Assembly: GCA_947474595.1 (NCBI GenBank)
Contig: CANJIV010000002.1
Coordinates: forward strand, 205,522-269,521
Length of the DNA: 64,000 nucleotides
Origin: Solirubrobacterales bacterium
GTDB taxonomy: Bacteria > Actinomycetota > Thermoleophilia > Solirubrobacterales > Solirubrobacteraceae
Reading direction: 5' to 3'
Part shown: piece after piece, positions 1 through 8,513 of the stretch
How the letters are laid out: every line of letters starts with the position of its first letter
How positions within the stretch are numbered: the first letter of the stretch is position 1
Notes under the pieces: generated by a model
What the model saw: the letters and a program-made list of their open reading frames with translations, nothing else
Databases searched by the model: none
Told to the model about the DNA's origin: nothing
Position numbers and translations under genes: made by a program

Positions 1-696
1 TGCTCGTTCGAGCTTCTGGCGCAGCTTGCGGACGAAGACATCGACAGAGCGGTCGCCCCTAGCCATCGCATAGCCCCAGACACGCTGGTAGATCTCCTCG
101 CGCTCGAGCACCTGCCCATCGGCTTCGGCAAGTAGCTGAATTAGCTCGTACTCGCGGCGAGTCAGATCGATCGAGGCTCCGTTAACGAAGGCTTGGAACT
201 GATCGGGACGAATCTCGACCTCGCCGGTCACGGTTGCTTGGACGTCTGTGCGCGTCTCCGAGCGGCGCCGACGGCGAACAACGGCCTCGACGCGGGCGAT
301 CAACTCTTCCGGATGGCAAGGCTTGCTCATCCAATCATCGGCGCCGATCCGTAGTCCCCTGACGCGCTGAGCGACAGAGGATTGACCGGTGCAGACGATG
401 ATGCCCAAGCCGGGGAACTTCGCACATAGGGCTTCGAGATAGGTCCATCCTTGCGGACCGAGCGTTGCTATATCAACGACGATGGCGTTGAGGCGCATAG
501 CCAAAACTGTTTCGAGCGGTACCGCGCTGGCCAAGACGTGGTACTGCCATCCGATCCGATCCAAGCGCTTGGTAAGAACCTGGAGGAATCCGCTGTCGGT
601 ATCGATGACCGCCATCCGGACAGAGCCCGGACCACGGTCGCCGGCCCAAGCCTCGCGCGAATCAGAGAAATCTGGCCCCAAAGTTAAATTACTCAT
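1..696 (-). CDS. OmpR/PhoB-type response regulator, C-terminus cut by window edge
   Basis: The minus strand reads from an ATG at 696 to the window edge without a stop, giving 232 residues. Residues about 28-140 look like a receiver: acidic pair D32/D34, phospho-acceptor D75 (AIVVDIATLG), T103 and K125 (SKPC). Residues about 155-232 are an OmpR-type winged helix with the recognition-helix segment RSVDVFVRKLRQKLE; the final beta hairpin lies outside the window. It should be a DNA-binding transcription factor activated by phosphorylation. No histidine kinase is in the window; one could lie beyond position 1. Its position beside pst/phoU and an 11-base repeat at 751-772 suggests a PhoP/PhoB role, which is inference. 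Two receiver-less relatives lie at 6126 and 7344. Confidence 0.9.
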   Translation of the reverse strand, partial: MSNLTLGPDFSDSREAWAGDRGPGSVRMAVIDTDSGFLQVLTKRLDRIGWQYHVLASAVPLETVLAMRLNAIVVDIATLGPQGWTYLEALCAKFPGLGIIVCTGQSSVAQRVRGLRIGADDWMSKPCHPEELIARVEAVVRRRRRSETRTDVQATVTGEVEIRPDQFQAFVNGASIDLTRREYELIQLLAEADGQVLEREEIYQRVWGYAMARGDRSVDVFVRKLRQKLERA

Positions 697-750
697 CTGC
701 GCCGCATTGTAAGGGGACAAGAGGCGTTATCTCTACTAAGACAAGGGTTA

Positions 751-772
751 GTCACAGATTTTTCACAAGAGT
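751..772 (+). promoter_or_regulatory. Candidate PHO box (two 11-base direct repeats)
   Basis: Within the 224-base gap 697-920, GTCACAGATTT (751-761) is followed directly by TTCACAAGAGT (762-772), so TCAC recurs exactly 11 bases apart. The preceding 11-mer (740-750) matches only weakly. The orientation fits the plus-strand DJ-1-like gene at 921, but the site is only 55 bases from the response-regulator start at 696, so it could serve either gene. I see nothing else convincing in this gap. Confidence 0.5.
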
Positions 773-920
773 AAGGTGGTCGACCGAGGTGCCCCGTAGC
801 AGTAAATACTGGCTTTACAAGTGGGATCTGCCCGCCAATACGCCCTAATTTCCCAAAGACGCCAACGCGCCAACTGCGGTATGGCACCGCACATGCTTAT
901 GCCAGTAGGCTGCCTATCTA

Positions 921-1499
921 GTGATAGCTCGCATCGCCTTCCTAGCCTTCCCCGGCCTCACACTGCTAGATCTGGTCGGCGTCTATGACGCTCTGCGTCG
1001 AATCGCTGCGATGGGAATCGACCCCGACGTCAGCGTCCGCATAATTGGTACCAAGGCGACGATCCTCGACGACACCGGCGTGGCGATACTCCCTGACGCC
1101 GTCTATGAAGACCTACGCCCCTATGACCTACTGATCGTCCCCGGCGGGAGTGGAACTCGCGCGATGATGGCCGACGCGCAGTGCCTCGAGTACTTAAAAG
1201 GCTGGAAGGGAGGCTCCCCGATTGCCAGCGTCTGTACCGGTGCTCTGTTACTCGGGGCGGCGGGACATCTCAAAGGTAAGCGCGCGACCACCCACCACCT
1301 TGCACTAGATGCTCTCAAGCCCTACTGCAAGGAGGTCGTCTCTGATCAGCGAATCGTCGAAGACGGGCTCGTGACTACTGCCGCAGGTGTCACTTCGTCC
1401 TTAGACCTTGGCCTCTATATCGTCGAGCGATGGTGGGGCGTCCAAGCGCGCGAACGGATCGCCGACGTAATGGCATACCGCGGCTACGACCCTACCTAG
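921..1499 (+). CDS. DJ-1/PfpI family protein (GlxA/isonitrile hydratase-like)
   Basis: This encodes 192 residues with a GTG start and covers essentially one DJ-1/PfpI domain. The N-terminus (IAFLAFPGLTLLDLVGVYDAL) and the nucleophile elbow with C105 in SVCTGALLL are characteristic, followed by the TTHH segment seen in the isonitrile hydratase/ThiJ branch. There is no AraC-type DNA-binding tail, so it is probably a stand-alone cytosolic enzyme. Related proteins hydrate isonitriles or act on glyoxals; the substrate cannot be told from sequence. The ribosome-binding site is weak. It converges on phoU, ending 12 bases before the phoU stop. The repeat at 751-772 points toward it, which may place it in the phosphate regulon (inference). 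Confidence 0.8.
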   Translation: MIARIAFLAFPGLTLLDLVGVYDALRRIAAMGIDPDVSVRIIGTKATILDDTGVAILPDAVYEDLRPYDLLIVPGGSGTRAMMADAQCLEYLKGWKGGSPIASVCTGALLLGAAGHLKGKRATTHHLALDALKPYCKEVVSDQRIVEDGLVTTAAGVTSSLDLGLYIVERWWGVQARERIADVMAYRGYDPT

Positions 1500-1511
1500 C
1501 CAGGCAATCGC

Positions 1512-2207
1512 CTAGATGGTTGTAGGGGGCTGCTGATGAGAGGCGTCGTCGAACTCACGAAACAGCCCCGTCGCGACAAACGCAGCCTGCTCTCCAACAT
1601 CGACTGCATTGTCACCAATCCGCTCCAGACAGCGAGCGGTGAGGATCATGAACATCGCCCACTCTCGGACATCGACCTTGTCGCCGATATCCAAGGCGCG
1701 AGTAAAGATCTGGCGGTTGAGTCGGTCAACCTCGTCGTCTTGGCGTACGAGGTCGAGAGAGAGCTCGGGATCGCGCAAGGCGAAGGCCTGCTTTGACTGG
1801 GCGACCATCGAGCGAGCCGTCTTGCCCATCCGATCGATCATCGCGAAGAGCTCAGCATCCCTGGGCGGCCCATGCCCTGAGAGTGGGATCAGCTTGGCGA
1901 TATTGACGCACTGATCGCCCATTCTTTCGATGTGCTTAATCAGGTGCAGCAAAGCCGCCACCACTCGTAGGTCACCCGCGACCGGCGACTGCAGCGCCAG
2001 CAGCGTCAAGACACCTTGGTGGACCTCGAGGTAGCGACCATCAATACGGTCGTCGTCAGCGATCACGATCCCGGCCAGCTCCGTGTCGTGCTGCTCAAGG
2101 GCCTCCAAGGTCCGGTCAAGCGAAACAAGCACTAGATCTATGCCACCTAGGGCCTGGTCTTCAAGTACCCGAAGCTCCTCGCTAAACCGTTTGCGTCCTT
2201 CGGTCAT
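1512..2207 (-). CDS. phoU: PhoU phosphate-signalling protein
   Basis: At 231 residues this has the usual PhoU length. It is all-helical with two PhoU repeats; metal-binding type motifs include [18 protein letters not shown] (first repeat) and [16 protein letters not shown] (second repeat). PhoU proteins bind metal clusters and connect the Pst transporter to the PhoR/PhoP two-component system, shutting off the response when phosphate is plentiful. The ATG overlaps the pstB stop by four bases (ATGA), so translation is probably coupled. It is the last gene of the pstS-C-A-B-phoU operon. The second pst operon at 23-29 kb has no phoU. Confidence 0.95.
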   Translation of the reverse strand: MTEGRKRFSEELRVLEDQALGGIDLVLVSLDRTLEALEQHDTELAGIVIADDDRIDGRYLEVHQGVLTLLALQSPVAGDLRVVAALLHLIKHIERMGDQCVNIAKLIPLSGHGPPRDAELFAMIDRMGKTARSMVAQSKQAFALRDPELSLDLVRQDDEVDRLNRQIFTRALDIGDKVDVREWAMFMILTARCLERIGDNAVDVGEQAAFVATGLFREFDDASHQQPPTTI

Positions 2208-3115
2208 CCAACCTTGCCCGTCACATAGGCTTCGGTCCGCGGATCAGACGGTGAAGTGAAGATCTTCTCTGTGGCGTCATATTCGACGACACGCCCAGTG
2301 CGGCTGTCATCTTGACCCAACTCGACTGTAAAGAAGGCAGTCATGTCAGAGACGCGTGCGGCCTGCTGCATATTGTGGGTCACGATCACGATCGAATAGT
2401 CGGCTCGAAGCTCGTCCATCAGATCCTCGATGCGGCCGGTCGAGATTGGATCCAGCGCCGAACAAGGCTCATCCATCAAAATCACATCTGGCTCGATTGC
2501 TAGAGCGCGCGCAATACAGAGACGCTGCTGCTGGCCGCCCGACATGCCAAAGGCGTTGGTCTTTAAGCGATCCTTGACCTCATCCCAGAGCGCCCCTTTG
2601 CGTAAGGCGGACTCGACGATACTGTCCATATCGCCTTTCATGCCGAGAACGCGCGGCCCAAATGCGATGTTGTCGTAGATCGACTTGGGGAAAGGGTTGG
2701 GCTTCTGAAAGACCATCCCAATCCGCTTTCTGACCTGTACTGGATCAACGGCCGAGTCATAGAGATCGATGTCGTGGTAGAAGACCTTGCCCTCAACTTT
2801 GGCGGTGGGAATCAGATCATTCATGCGGTTGAGTGCCCGTAGAAGCGTTGTCTTTCCGCACCCCGATGGCCCGATCAGCGCTGTGATCTCATTCTTATAG
2901 ATCGGGAATGCGATATCGCGCACAGCAGCCTTTCCGCTGTAGCTGATCGTCACATCTTCGATCGAGAAGATCCGTTCACGCGAGGCGAGGTCAGTCGGTG
3001 CGGGTTCACGCACCTGTAATGCACGCGGCGTTATCGCGGCGTGGCCGGTTGACGTGTCGGGTGGGTCTAAGTCAGTCATGGGAGCTGTACTGGTCGCGGT
3101 TGTTGGGTCTTGCAT
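2204..3115 (-). CDS. pstB: Phosphate ABC transporter ATP-binding protein PstB (system 1)
   Basis: This is the ATPase of the high-affinity phosphate importer. It shows Walker [16 protein letters not shown], the Q-loop [15 protein letters not shown] typical of PstB, signature [14 protein letters not shown] and Walker [14 protein letters not shown]. About 50 residues precede the core, longer than in most PstB proteins. I chose ATG 3115 because TAGGTGA lies just upstream; a GTG at 3133 overlapping the pstA stop is an alternative. It sits between pstA and phoU and overlaps phoU by four bases. Confidence 0.95.
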   Translation of the reverse strand: MQDPTTATSTAPMTDLDPPDTSTGHAAITPRALQVREPAPTDLASRERIFSIEDVTISYSGKAAVRDIAFPIYKNEITALIGPSGCGKTTLLRALNRMNDLIPTAKVEGKVFYHDIDLYDSAVDPVQVRKRIGMVFQKPNPFPKSIYDNIAFGPRVLGMKGDMDSIVESALRKGALWDEVKDRLKTNAFGMSGGQQQRLCIARALAIEPDVILMDEPCSALDPISTGRIEDLMDELRADYSIVIVTHNMQQAARVSDMTAFFTVELGQDDSRTGRVVEYDATEKIFTSPSDPRTEAYVTGKVG

Positions 3116-3126
3116 TGAGTCATCAC

Positions 3127-4008
3127 CTACCACTTCTGTTCGTAGCGATTACGGAGCCATACAGCAATCCCGTTCATCCCCGCGAGCATCACAAGCAGCA
3201 CAATGATGCCAGCTGCAGCAAGCGTCTTGAACTCATCTTGGGGTTGGGAGAGCCAGTTAAAGATCTGCAAGGGCAAAGCGGTGAACGCCGAGTCCAGCCC
3301 GGAGGGGTTAAACGCCACGAAGGTGGCAGCGCCGACCAAGATCAACGGGGCCGTCTCACCGATCGCTCGTGAGATGGCAAGAATGACTCCAGTAGCCATC
3401 CCGGGGATCGACGCGGGCAGAACCTGCTTCCAGATCGTCTGCCACTGTGTGGCGCCCAGCGCCATCGATCCCTCTCGAATTGATGGTGGTACGGCGCGGA
3501 TAGCTTCGCGGCCAGTGATGATCACAACTGGCAACACGAGTAGCCCCAGAGTGAGGCCGCCGGCGAGTACGGTGCGCCCAAGGCTGGCCGGCCCGCGGAC
3601 CAAAAAGGCAAGTCCCAGAATGCCGTAAACGATTGAAGGGACTGCTGCAAGATTCTGAATGTTGACCTCGATCAGGCGATTCCACCAGCGGTTGCGATCG
3701 GCGTACTCCTCAAGATAGATCGCTGTCCCGACTCCCACCGGCACGATAAAGACGATCACGACGGCCATCAGCCACAACGTCCCCATCAAGGCAGACTGGA
3801 GCCCGGCCTTCGCCGGATTAAACGACGGGAAGTTGGCAAACAACGTGCCGGTCAGCCCAGGAATACCGTCGCGCAGAGTCTCAACCAGCAGCAGACACAG
3901 CAGCACGACTGACGCAGTTATGCAGAGCCACAGGACGATTTTGAACGCCTGTCCTCGCAGGCGCGATCCTGTGGATCCACTGCCTATCTGCTGTGTATTA
4001 GTAGCCAA
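3127..4008 (-). CDS. pstA: Phosphate ABC transporter permease PstA (system 1)
   Basis: This is a 293-residue inner-membrane permease with about six hydrophobic segments. Motifs are the PstA/PstC-type [13 protein letters not shown] and the cytoplasmic EAA-like loop [13 protein letters not shown] that docks on the ATPase. The start is a TTG at 4008 with AAAAGGA about six bases upstream. Twelve bases separate it from pstC. It pairs with PstC to form the phosphate channel energised by PstB. Confidence 0.95.
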   Translation of the reverse strand: MATNTQQIGSGSTGSRLRGQAFKIVLWLCITASVVLLCLLLVETLRDGIPGLTGTLFANFPSFNPAKAGLQSALMGTLWLMAVVIVFIVPVGVGTAIYLEEYADRNRWWNRLIEVNIQNLAAVPSIVYGILGLAFLVRGPASLGRTVLAGGLTLGLLVLPVVIITGREAIRAVPPSIREGSMALGATQWQTIWKQVLPASIPGMATGVILAISRAIGETAPLILVGAATFVAFNPSGLDSAFTALPLQIFNWLSQPQDEFKTLAAAGIIVLLVMLAGMNGIAVWLRNRYEQKW

Positions 4009-4020
4009 GGTAATCCTTTT

Positions 4021-4968
4021 TTACTCGTAGACCTGTCGGTACTTACGCACGAAGCGGATCGAGACTGCGTTAAGTAAGAGGGTGATCACAAAGAGCGTGA
4101 AGCCAACGGCGAAGATCGTCTGGTAGCCGATGCTGCCCGTCGGTACGTCGCCCTTGCCGGTTGCCGCAATGAACGCGGTCATCGTCTCAAAGGCCTCGCG
4201 TGGATCGATCCCGGTATTAGGAATCTGGCCGCCGGCGATCAAAACGATCATCGTCTCGCCGATTGCCCGCGAGACGCCTAGGACGATTGCCGCAACAATC
4301 CCCGAGAGAGCGGCAGGGAAGACAATTCGCAGTGAGACTTGGAGCTTGGACGCGCCGAGGCCGTAGGCACCTTCACGCAGCGAGGCAGGCACGGCCGACA
4401 TGCCATCCTCAGAGACCGACGCGATCGTCGGCAGCACCATGAAGCCCATGATGATGCCGGCAGAGAGAGCGTTGAAAGAGCCGACCTCAATGCCGAGAAA
4501 CTGCTTGAGCACGACAGGCGTGAAGTAGGTGAGGGCGAAATAGCCAAAGACGATCGTCGGGATTCCGGCGAGAAGCTCCAAAAATGGCTTTATGGCCTTG
4601 CGGACCCGGCGGCTGGCGTACTCGCTTAGATAGATAGCGGTCCCTAATCCGAGCGGAATCGCTACAACCAAAGCAACCGCCGTGACCAACAACGTGCCGT
4701 TGACTAGCGGCCAGACTCCGAACTTCGGGTCAGAGAAGAGTGGTGACCATTCGCCGCCAGTTATGTAGTCCCAGATCGACACGACGTCGAAGAAATCGAT
4801 CGTATTTCCCAGCAGCGAGACGATAATCCCGGTGGTCGTCAAAACGCTGACAAGCGCGAAGGCGAAGAGGATCACACGGATCAACTTCTCTCCATAACGC
4901 GGGCGGGCGGCGCCTAGGATCGCTGTCCTAGACGCCGCCTGCTGGCTACTTGCTTGAGTGGGATCCAT
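4021..4968 (-). CDS. pstC: Phosphate ABC transporter permease PstC (system 1)
   Basis: This is a 315-residue permease with an N-terminal cytoplasmic arm of about 30 residues and six predicted membrane helices. Motifs include AGIPTIVFGYFALTYF and the EAA-type loop REGAYGLGASKLQ. It begins with ATG at 4968, 56 bases after the pstS stop, and is followed after 12 bases by pstA. It should form the transmembrane pathway together with PstA. Confidence 0.95.
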   Translation of the reverse strand: MDPTQASSQQAASRTAILGAARPRYGEKLIRVILFAFALVSVLTTTGIIVSLLGNTIDFFDVVSIWDYITGGEWSPLFSDPKFGVWPLVNGTLLVTAVALVVAIPLGLGTAIYLSEYASRRVRKAIKPFLELLAGIPTIVFGYFALTYFTPVVLKQFLGIEVGSFNALSAGIIMGFMVLPTIASVSEDGMSAVPASLREGAYGLGASKLQVSLRIVFPAALSGIVAAIVLGVSRAIGETMIVLIAGGQIPNTGIDPREAFETMTAFIAATGKGDVPTGSIGYQTIFAVGFTLFVITLLLNAVSIRFVRKYRQVYE

Positions 4969-5024
4969 CTTGGCCTACAACCAACCTCTAGCGACCTTGG
5001 CCGGTTTGCGGGCGAGCTGCAACA

Positions 5025-6008
5025 TCAGCCGGTTGTTGTCGTGGCGCCAGAAGCGCCAGCCTCAGCCTTTGAGAGCGCGGCCTTAGCCTCGGTCTGCTGT
5101 GCGGGTGTCATCGCCACGATCTTGGCGTTCTTGGCGATCGCATCGGCATTGTCGACTACATAGCCCATGAACGCCTTGACTGCTGGCGTGAAATCGGCCT
5201 CATTGATGTACATAAACAGCGGGCGCGAAAGCGGCTTGTAGGAGCCGTCCTGCACCGTAGCGTCAGATGGAACGACACACCCTGAGCCGTCGTTGACAGC
5301 AACTAGGTTGAGCTTGTCGGTGTTGTCGGCATAGTAGGACAGGCCAAAGTAGCCGAGGCCACCCTTTTCGCCAGAGACACCTTGGACAGTCACGTTGTCG
5401 TCCTCGGTCGGCTGGTAGTCCTTGCGGGTGTCGCCCTTCTCGCCGTTGATCTCATCGGTGAAGAAGTCAAAGGTTCCCGAATCAGTGCCTGGACCGAAGA
5501 GGCTGACCTTAACGTCTGGGAATGATGGGTCGAGCTGCTTGTAGTTAGAGACCGTTGAGGTCTTGTTCCACAGCGCCTTGAGTTGGTCGGTCGTCATGCA
5601 GGTGATCTTTAAGTCTTTGTTGGTGACGATCGCGATGCCGTCGTTTGCGATCTGGACCTCGCTGTACTTGATTGACCCCTTCTTGCAGAGGGCGATCTCT
5701 TCGTCCTTGATCGAACGCGATGCATCAGCGATTTGAATCTCGCCATTACAGAACTTCTCAAATCCTCCGCCAGTTCCTGACTCGCCGACAGTGACCTTGG
5801 CGTCCGGGTTCTTGGTCTGAAACTCCTCCGCTGCCGCTTGGGCAAAGGGGAAGACGGTCGACGAGCCGTCGATCGCGATCGAGCCAGAAACGGCTGCTCC
5901 TGCATCCGTCGAAGCACTGCTGCTGGTATCAGAGCCACCGCAGGCGGTTACACCTACAGCAACAGTTGCGGTCGCTACGACCGTGATCAGGAAACGAGAG
6001 AGATTCAC
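5025..6008 (-). CDS. pstS: Phosphate-binding lipoprotein PstS (system 1)
   Basis: This is the extracellular phosphate-binding component. A short signal peptide ends in a lipobox (GVTACGG), so the mature protein should be lipid-anchored. Phosphate-binding PstS motifs are visible: GSSTVFPFAQAAAEEF, VGESGTGGGFEKF and GTDSGTFDFF. The start is probably GTG 6008, because AAAGGAG at 6014-6020 is spaced five bases from it; a GTG at 6014 would overlap that site. It is the first gene of the operon and is preceded by four 11-base repeats at 6069-6112. Confidence 0.95.
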   Translation of the reverse strand: MNLSRFLITVVATATVAVGVTACGGSDTSSSASTDAGAAVSGSIAIDGSSTVFPFAQAAAEEFQTKNPDAKVTVGESGTGGGFEKFCNGEIQIADASRSIKDEEIALCKKGSIKYSEVQIANDGIAIVTNKDLKITCMTTDQLKALWNKTSTVSNYKQLDPSFPDVKVSLFGPGTDSGTFDFFTDEINGEKGDTRKDYQPTEDDNVTVQGVSGEKGGLGYFGLSYYADNTDKLNLVAVNDGSGCVVPSDATVQDGSYKPLSRPLFMYINEADFTPAVKAFMGYVVDNADAIAKNAKIVAMTPAQQTEAKAALSKAEAGASGATTTTG

Positions 6009-6013
6009 TTGCA

Positions 6014-6020
6014 CTCCTTT
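6014..6020 (-). promoter_or_regulatory. Ribosome-binding site fixing the pstS start
   Basis: AAAGGAG on the minus strand lies five bases before GTG 6008. It abuts the alternative GTG at 6014, which makes the shorter pstS reading the better one. Confidence 0.7.
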
Positions 6021-6068
6021 GGTGAGATTGTTGTTACTGCTGAGAATCGCACCGTGGATGCAGAGTTT

Positions 6069-6112
6069 GTTACCGAGTTGTGGCGACTTTGTGAAAAAGA
6101 TGTGAAGAATAG
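6069..6112 (-). promoter_or_regulatory. PHO-box array in front of pstSCAB-phoU
   Basis: Four consecutive hexamers start exactly 11 bases apart on the plus strand: GTTACC (6069), GTGGCG (6080), GTGAAA (6091) and GTGAAG (6102). Read on the coding strand, they begin with TTCAC repeats. This is the organisation of PhoP/PhoB binding sites in actinobacteria. The array lies 61-104 bases upstream of the pstS start. Confidence 0.75.
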
Positions 6113-6125
6113 ACTTCTACGGACC

Positions 6126-6473
6126 TCATACCCGTGTTAGCGCGGACTCTGATTCGGCAGAGAAGCGGTAGCCGAAACCTACGTGCGTGTGGATAAAGCG
6201 CCACTGTGGCAACGCCGTCTCAAGCTTGCCTCGCAGCTTGTGAACGTAGACGTCAGCCGATCGGTTATGAGGGCTTCTAGGTGTATTCCAGACCAATTCG
6301 AAGAGCTTGTCACGCGACACTATGCGATCAGTTCTGCTCGCTAGGGCGGCAAGAACTCCTTGCTCGCGAACAGAGAGCGACAGCGGGCGACCGTTGGCCA
6401 ACACAAGATCTTCGTTGAGCCAGACTTCTAGCGGTCCGGCGCGAATGACCTCACCTTCAAATTGACTCTCCAT
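6126..6473 (-). CDS. Receiver-less OmpR-type winged-helix regulator, copy 1
   Basis: This is a small protein of about 115 residues (ATG 6473) or 125 (TTG 6503) made of a single Trans_reg_C winged helix. The recognition segment RSADVYVHKLRGKLE and the terminal hairpin HTHVGFGYRF are clear. There is no upstream receiver domain in any frame. I prefer ATG 6473 because the repeat array at 6512-6555 then stays clear of the start region. The protein should bind DNA without phosphorylation, perhaps competing with or partnering the full regulator at position 1. It stands alone on the minus strand, between the pst1 promoter and the divergent DUF47 gene. Confidence 0.85.
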   Translation of the reverse strand: MESQFEGEVIRAGPLEVWLNEDLVLANGRPLSLSVREQGVLAALASRTDRIVSRDKLFELVWNTPRSPHNRSADVYVHKLRGKLETALPQWRFIHTHVGFGYRFSAESESALTRV

Positions 6474-6511
6474 CGCAGAGTAGAAAGTGCCTCGTATGGC
6501 CAAGGTGGTCA

Positions 6512-6555
6512 GTTACGTTTCTGTAAACGAGCCGTAAACACTCTGTGAAGCCGAC
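6512..6555 (-). promoter_or_regulatory. PHO-box-like array between divergent regulator and DUF47 genes
   Basis: Hexamers GTTACG (6512), GTAAAC (6523), GTAAAC (6534) and GTGAAG (6545) are spaced exactly 11 bases apart on the plus strand. The pattern parallels the pst1 array, including a GTTAC first element and a GTGAAG last element. It can serve the winged-helix gene (minus), the DUF47 gene at 6579 (plus), or both. Confidence 0.7.
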
Positions 6556-6578
6556 ACCATCGCGGCCTATTTACAGAT

Positions 6579-7229
6579 ATGGTTGCCAGAGCAATGAGAG
6601 CGTTCAAAACATCACGGATCGACCTCGCAATGTTCGACCTCTTTGAAGATTCAGGGCGCAACCTGCAACAGGCGAGCGTGATGCTCCACGACATGTTGAC
6701 TGAGTTCCCCGACCGCTCTGGGCTTGCCCGCGACATCCTGCTCGCTGAGCAGCAGGGTGACCGCATTACCCACGACATTATTCACCGACTAAACGACAGC
6801 CGCCACGGTCGCCCGCCCCTGCTAGAAAGCGACGTCTATGAGTTAGCACGCTCCCTTGACGACATTGTTGACTACACCGAGCAGGCCGCTGACCAACTCG
6901 GGCTCTACGGTGTCGAGGCGACGATGGAGCAAGCGGTGGCTCTTTCGAGTGTTCTGGTTAGCTCGTGTGAAGAGGTCTCTCACGCCCTGCGTGCCTTGCG
7001 TACATCGTCTGATCTTTCGATCCATCTTGTCGAGATCCACCGCCTAGAGAACGAAGGCGATCGACTCGCCCGCGACGGCGTGGCCTCGCTCTTTATAAAC
7101 GGCATCGACCCGATGACCGTAATCCGCTGGAAAGATATCTTTGAGTCCCTCGAACAGGCGATCGACGCGTGCGAGACCGTCGCCCATATCCTCGAAGGGA
7201 TCACGCTACGGCGCGCTCGGCGCGGCTGA
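6579..7229 (+). CDS. DUF47 family PhoU-like protein
   Basis: This is a 216-residue all-helical protein of the DUF47/TIGR00153 type, distantly related to PhoU. It has the typical helix pairs with acidic metal-binding patterns: LLAEQQGDRITHDIIHRLN, LARSLDDIVDYTEQAADQL and EIHRLENEGDRLARD. DUF47 proteins usually sit next to a low-affinity Pit phosphate transporter and are thought to regulate it. No pit gene is adjacent here, so it may act on Pst signalling. ATG 6594 is an alternative start. It is divergent from the winged-helix gene and shares its upstream repeats. Confidence 0.85.
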   Translation: MVARAMRAFKTSRIDLAMFDLFEDSGRNLQQASVMLHDMLTEFPDRSGLARDILLAEQQGDRITHDIIHRLNDSRHGRPPLLESDVYELARSLDDIVDYTEQAADQLGLYGVEATMEQAVALSSVLVSSCEEVSHALRALRTSSDLSIHLVEIHRLENEGDRLARDGVASLFINGIDPMTVIRWKDIFESLEQAIDACETVAHILEGITLRRARRG

Positions 7230-7286
7230 GTCAGCCCTTTGGGCCAGGGCGCTAGCCATCGTTAGTCTCAAAATCTTCTCCGGCTA

Positions 7287-7308
7287 GTCACCACTCCTTC
7301 ACAGGATT
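7287..7308 (+). promoter_or_regulatory. Candidate PHO box upstream of winged-helix gene 2
   Basis: GTCACCACTCC (7287-7297) is followed directly by TTCACAGGATT (7298-7308), so TCAC recurs 11 bases apart in the direction of the gene at 7344. The next 11-mer (CGTTAGTAGCA) is a weak match. Confidence 0.6.
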
Positions 7309-7343
7309 CGTTAGTAGCAGCGCTTTACTTCGTCTCCTAGATT

Positions 7344-7712
7344 ATGTTGCCGCCACTGCCAACTTTGGAGCCGGTCTTGGACGTCACACGGACCGCTAAC
7401 CTTGAGATCCGAGCGACCGAGTATCAGCTGCTTGCCGACGATCTTCGAGTTGGTCTTACGGTGCGCGAATTCCAGATCTTTTACGTTCTAGCCGAGCACA
7501 GCGATCGGGTCGTACCGCGCGAGGCAATCTATAGCTTGGTGTGGGGCGCCCCTATGGTTCATCGCGACCGCAGCGTCGACGTATTTGTACGCAAAGTCCG
7601 TCGCAAGCTAACCGCGGTCGCCCCGGGCTGGGAGTACATCCACACTCACTTTGGCGTCGGTTACCGCTTCTGCCCCGAGCAGCTCGCAACCGCCTCGCCA
7701 TCGAAGAACTAA
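7344..7712 (+). CDS. Receiver-less OmpR-type winged-helix regulator, copy 2
   Basis: This is a 122-residue protein with only the winged-helix output domain: LTVREFQIFYVLAEHSDRVV, the recognition segment RSVDVFVRKVRRKL and the hairpin HTHFGVGYRF. It resembles the output domain of the regulator at 1-696 more closely than copy 1 does in the recognition segment (RSVDVFVRK shared), suggesting a shared target site. No ribosome-binding site is obvious before ATG 7344; leaderless translation is possible. It converges with the minus-strand secreted protein at 7731. Confidence 0.85.
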   Translation: MLPPLPTLEPVLDVTRTANLEIRATEYQLLADDLRVGLTVREFQIFYVLAEHSDRVVPREAIYSLVWGAPMVHRDRSVDVFVRKVRRKLTAVAPGWEYIHTHFGVGYRFCPEQLATASPSKN

Positions 7713-7730
7713 CCTCGCGAGAGGCCAGCC

Positions 7731-8513
7731 CTACCCGATCTCGCCGGGTGGTCCTTGTAGCTTGTCAAAGGCGCACCGAAAGTTCTCCGGCTGACCTATC
7801 GCCTTAGAACCAGCGAAGCCGCCGCGATCATGGTTGTCGTAAACCGTTACGTATTGGAGCGTCTCGGGCGAAGGATTGGCTGGCAGCGGTACGGGATCGG
7901 GCTCCCCTTGTTTAGGGTCCCCCTTAGAGCCTTCTGAGACGCCGATTGACCCGGCGGCGCTTGACCCGGCGGCGATCGTCACGAGCGTCGAACTCATCTC
8001 GCGGCGATCCTTTAGCCCGTCAGTTGGGTCTTGATCGATCGATGCAGTCAGGCGAGCGTCGTTGATTGTGGATGCAAGCTTTACGCGCCCCGCAGCGCCG
8101 ATCAGCTGACCAGCGGTTGGTAGATAGCCACCTAGCTCTACGCACTTCTGCGTGGCATAAAAGTAGTTGTTCCTGCCGGCGTCCTCGTTCGGGACTGGAT
8201 ATGGGCTTGCAAGCAGGCACCATGTCCCAAGATCTACGGACTGGGCGTTGCAGTTGTCTTGGAGATCAGCGGCCCCTAGGCCTCCGACGGTGTCTGCCCG
8301 TCGGGCCGCGTAGACCTTTGGGATGGCCCGTGCCGGAAAGCGGCTTGATTGGTCTAGTCTGAGGATTCCGTAAGGCTTTGGCTGCGTGCTGGGCGAGGTT
8401 GGCAGGACTGCATTCTTGGCTGCATCTGCAAGCCCGGTAGTCGAGGCCACCAAGGCCAGCATCGAGATCGTCAAAGCGGCGGGAACGCCCAACCGTTTGG
8501 TCTTACTACTCAT
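7731..8513 (-). CDS. Secreted protein of unknown function
   Basis: This encodes 260 residues with an N-terminal signal peptide (hydrophobic segment about 12-30, AxA-type end at LADAAK). Conserved-looking features are GGLGAADLQDNCNAQSVDL and three to four cysteines that could form disulfides (CNAQ, TWCLL, QKCVEL, FRCAFD). I do not recognise the family and cannot assign a function. Its ATG overlaps the stop of the 1506-residue gene upstream by four bases, so it is the last gene of the FtsH/propeller chain. It is probably exported and acts with the two larger exported proteins. Confidence 0.7.
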   Translation of the reverse strand: MSSKTKRLGVPAALTISMLALVASTTGLADAAKNAVLPTSPSTQPKPYGILRLDQSSRFPARAIPKVYAARRADTVGGLGAADLQDNCNAQSVDLGTWCLLASPYPVPNEDAGRNNYFYATQKCVELGGYLPTAGQLIGAAGRVKLASTINDARLTASIDQDPTDGLKDRREMSSTLVTIAAGSSAAGSIGVSEGSKGDPKQGEPDPVPLPANPSPETLQYVTVYDNHDRGGFAGSKAIGQPENFRCAFDKLQGPPGEIG

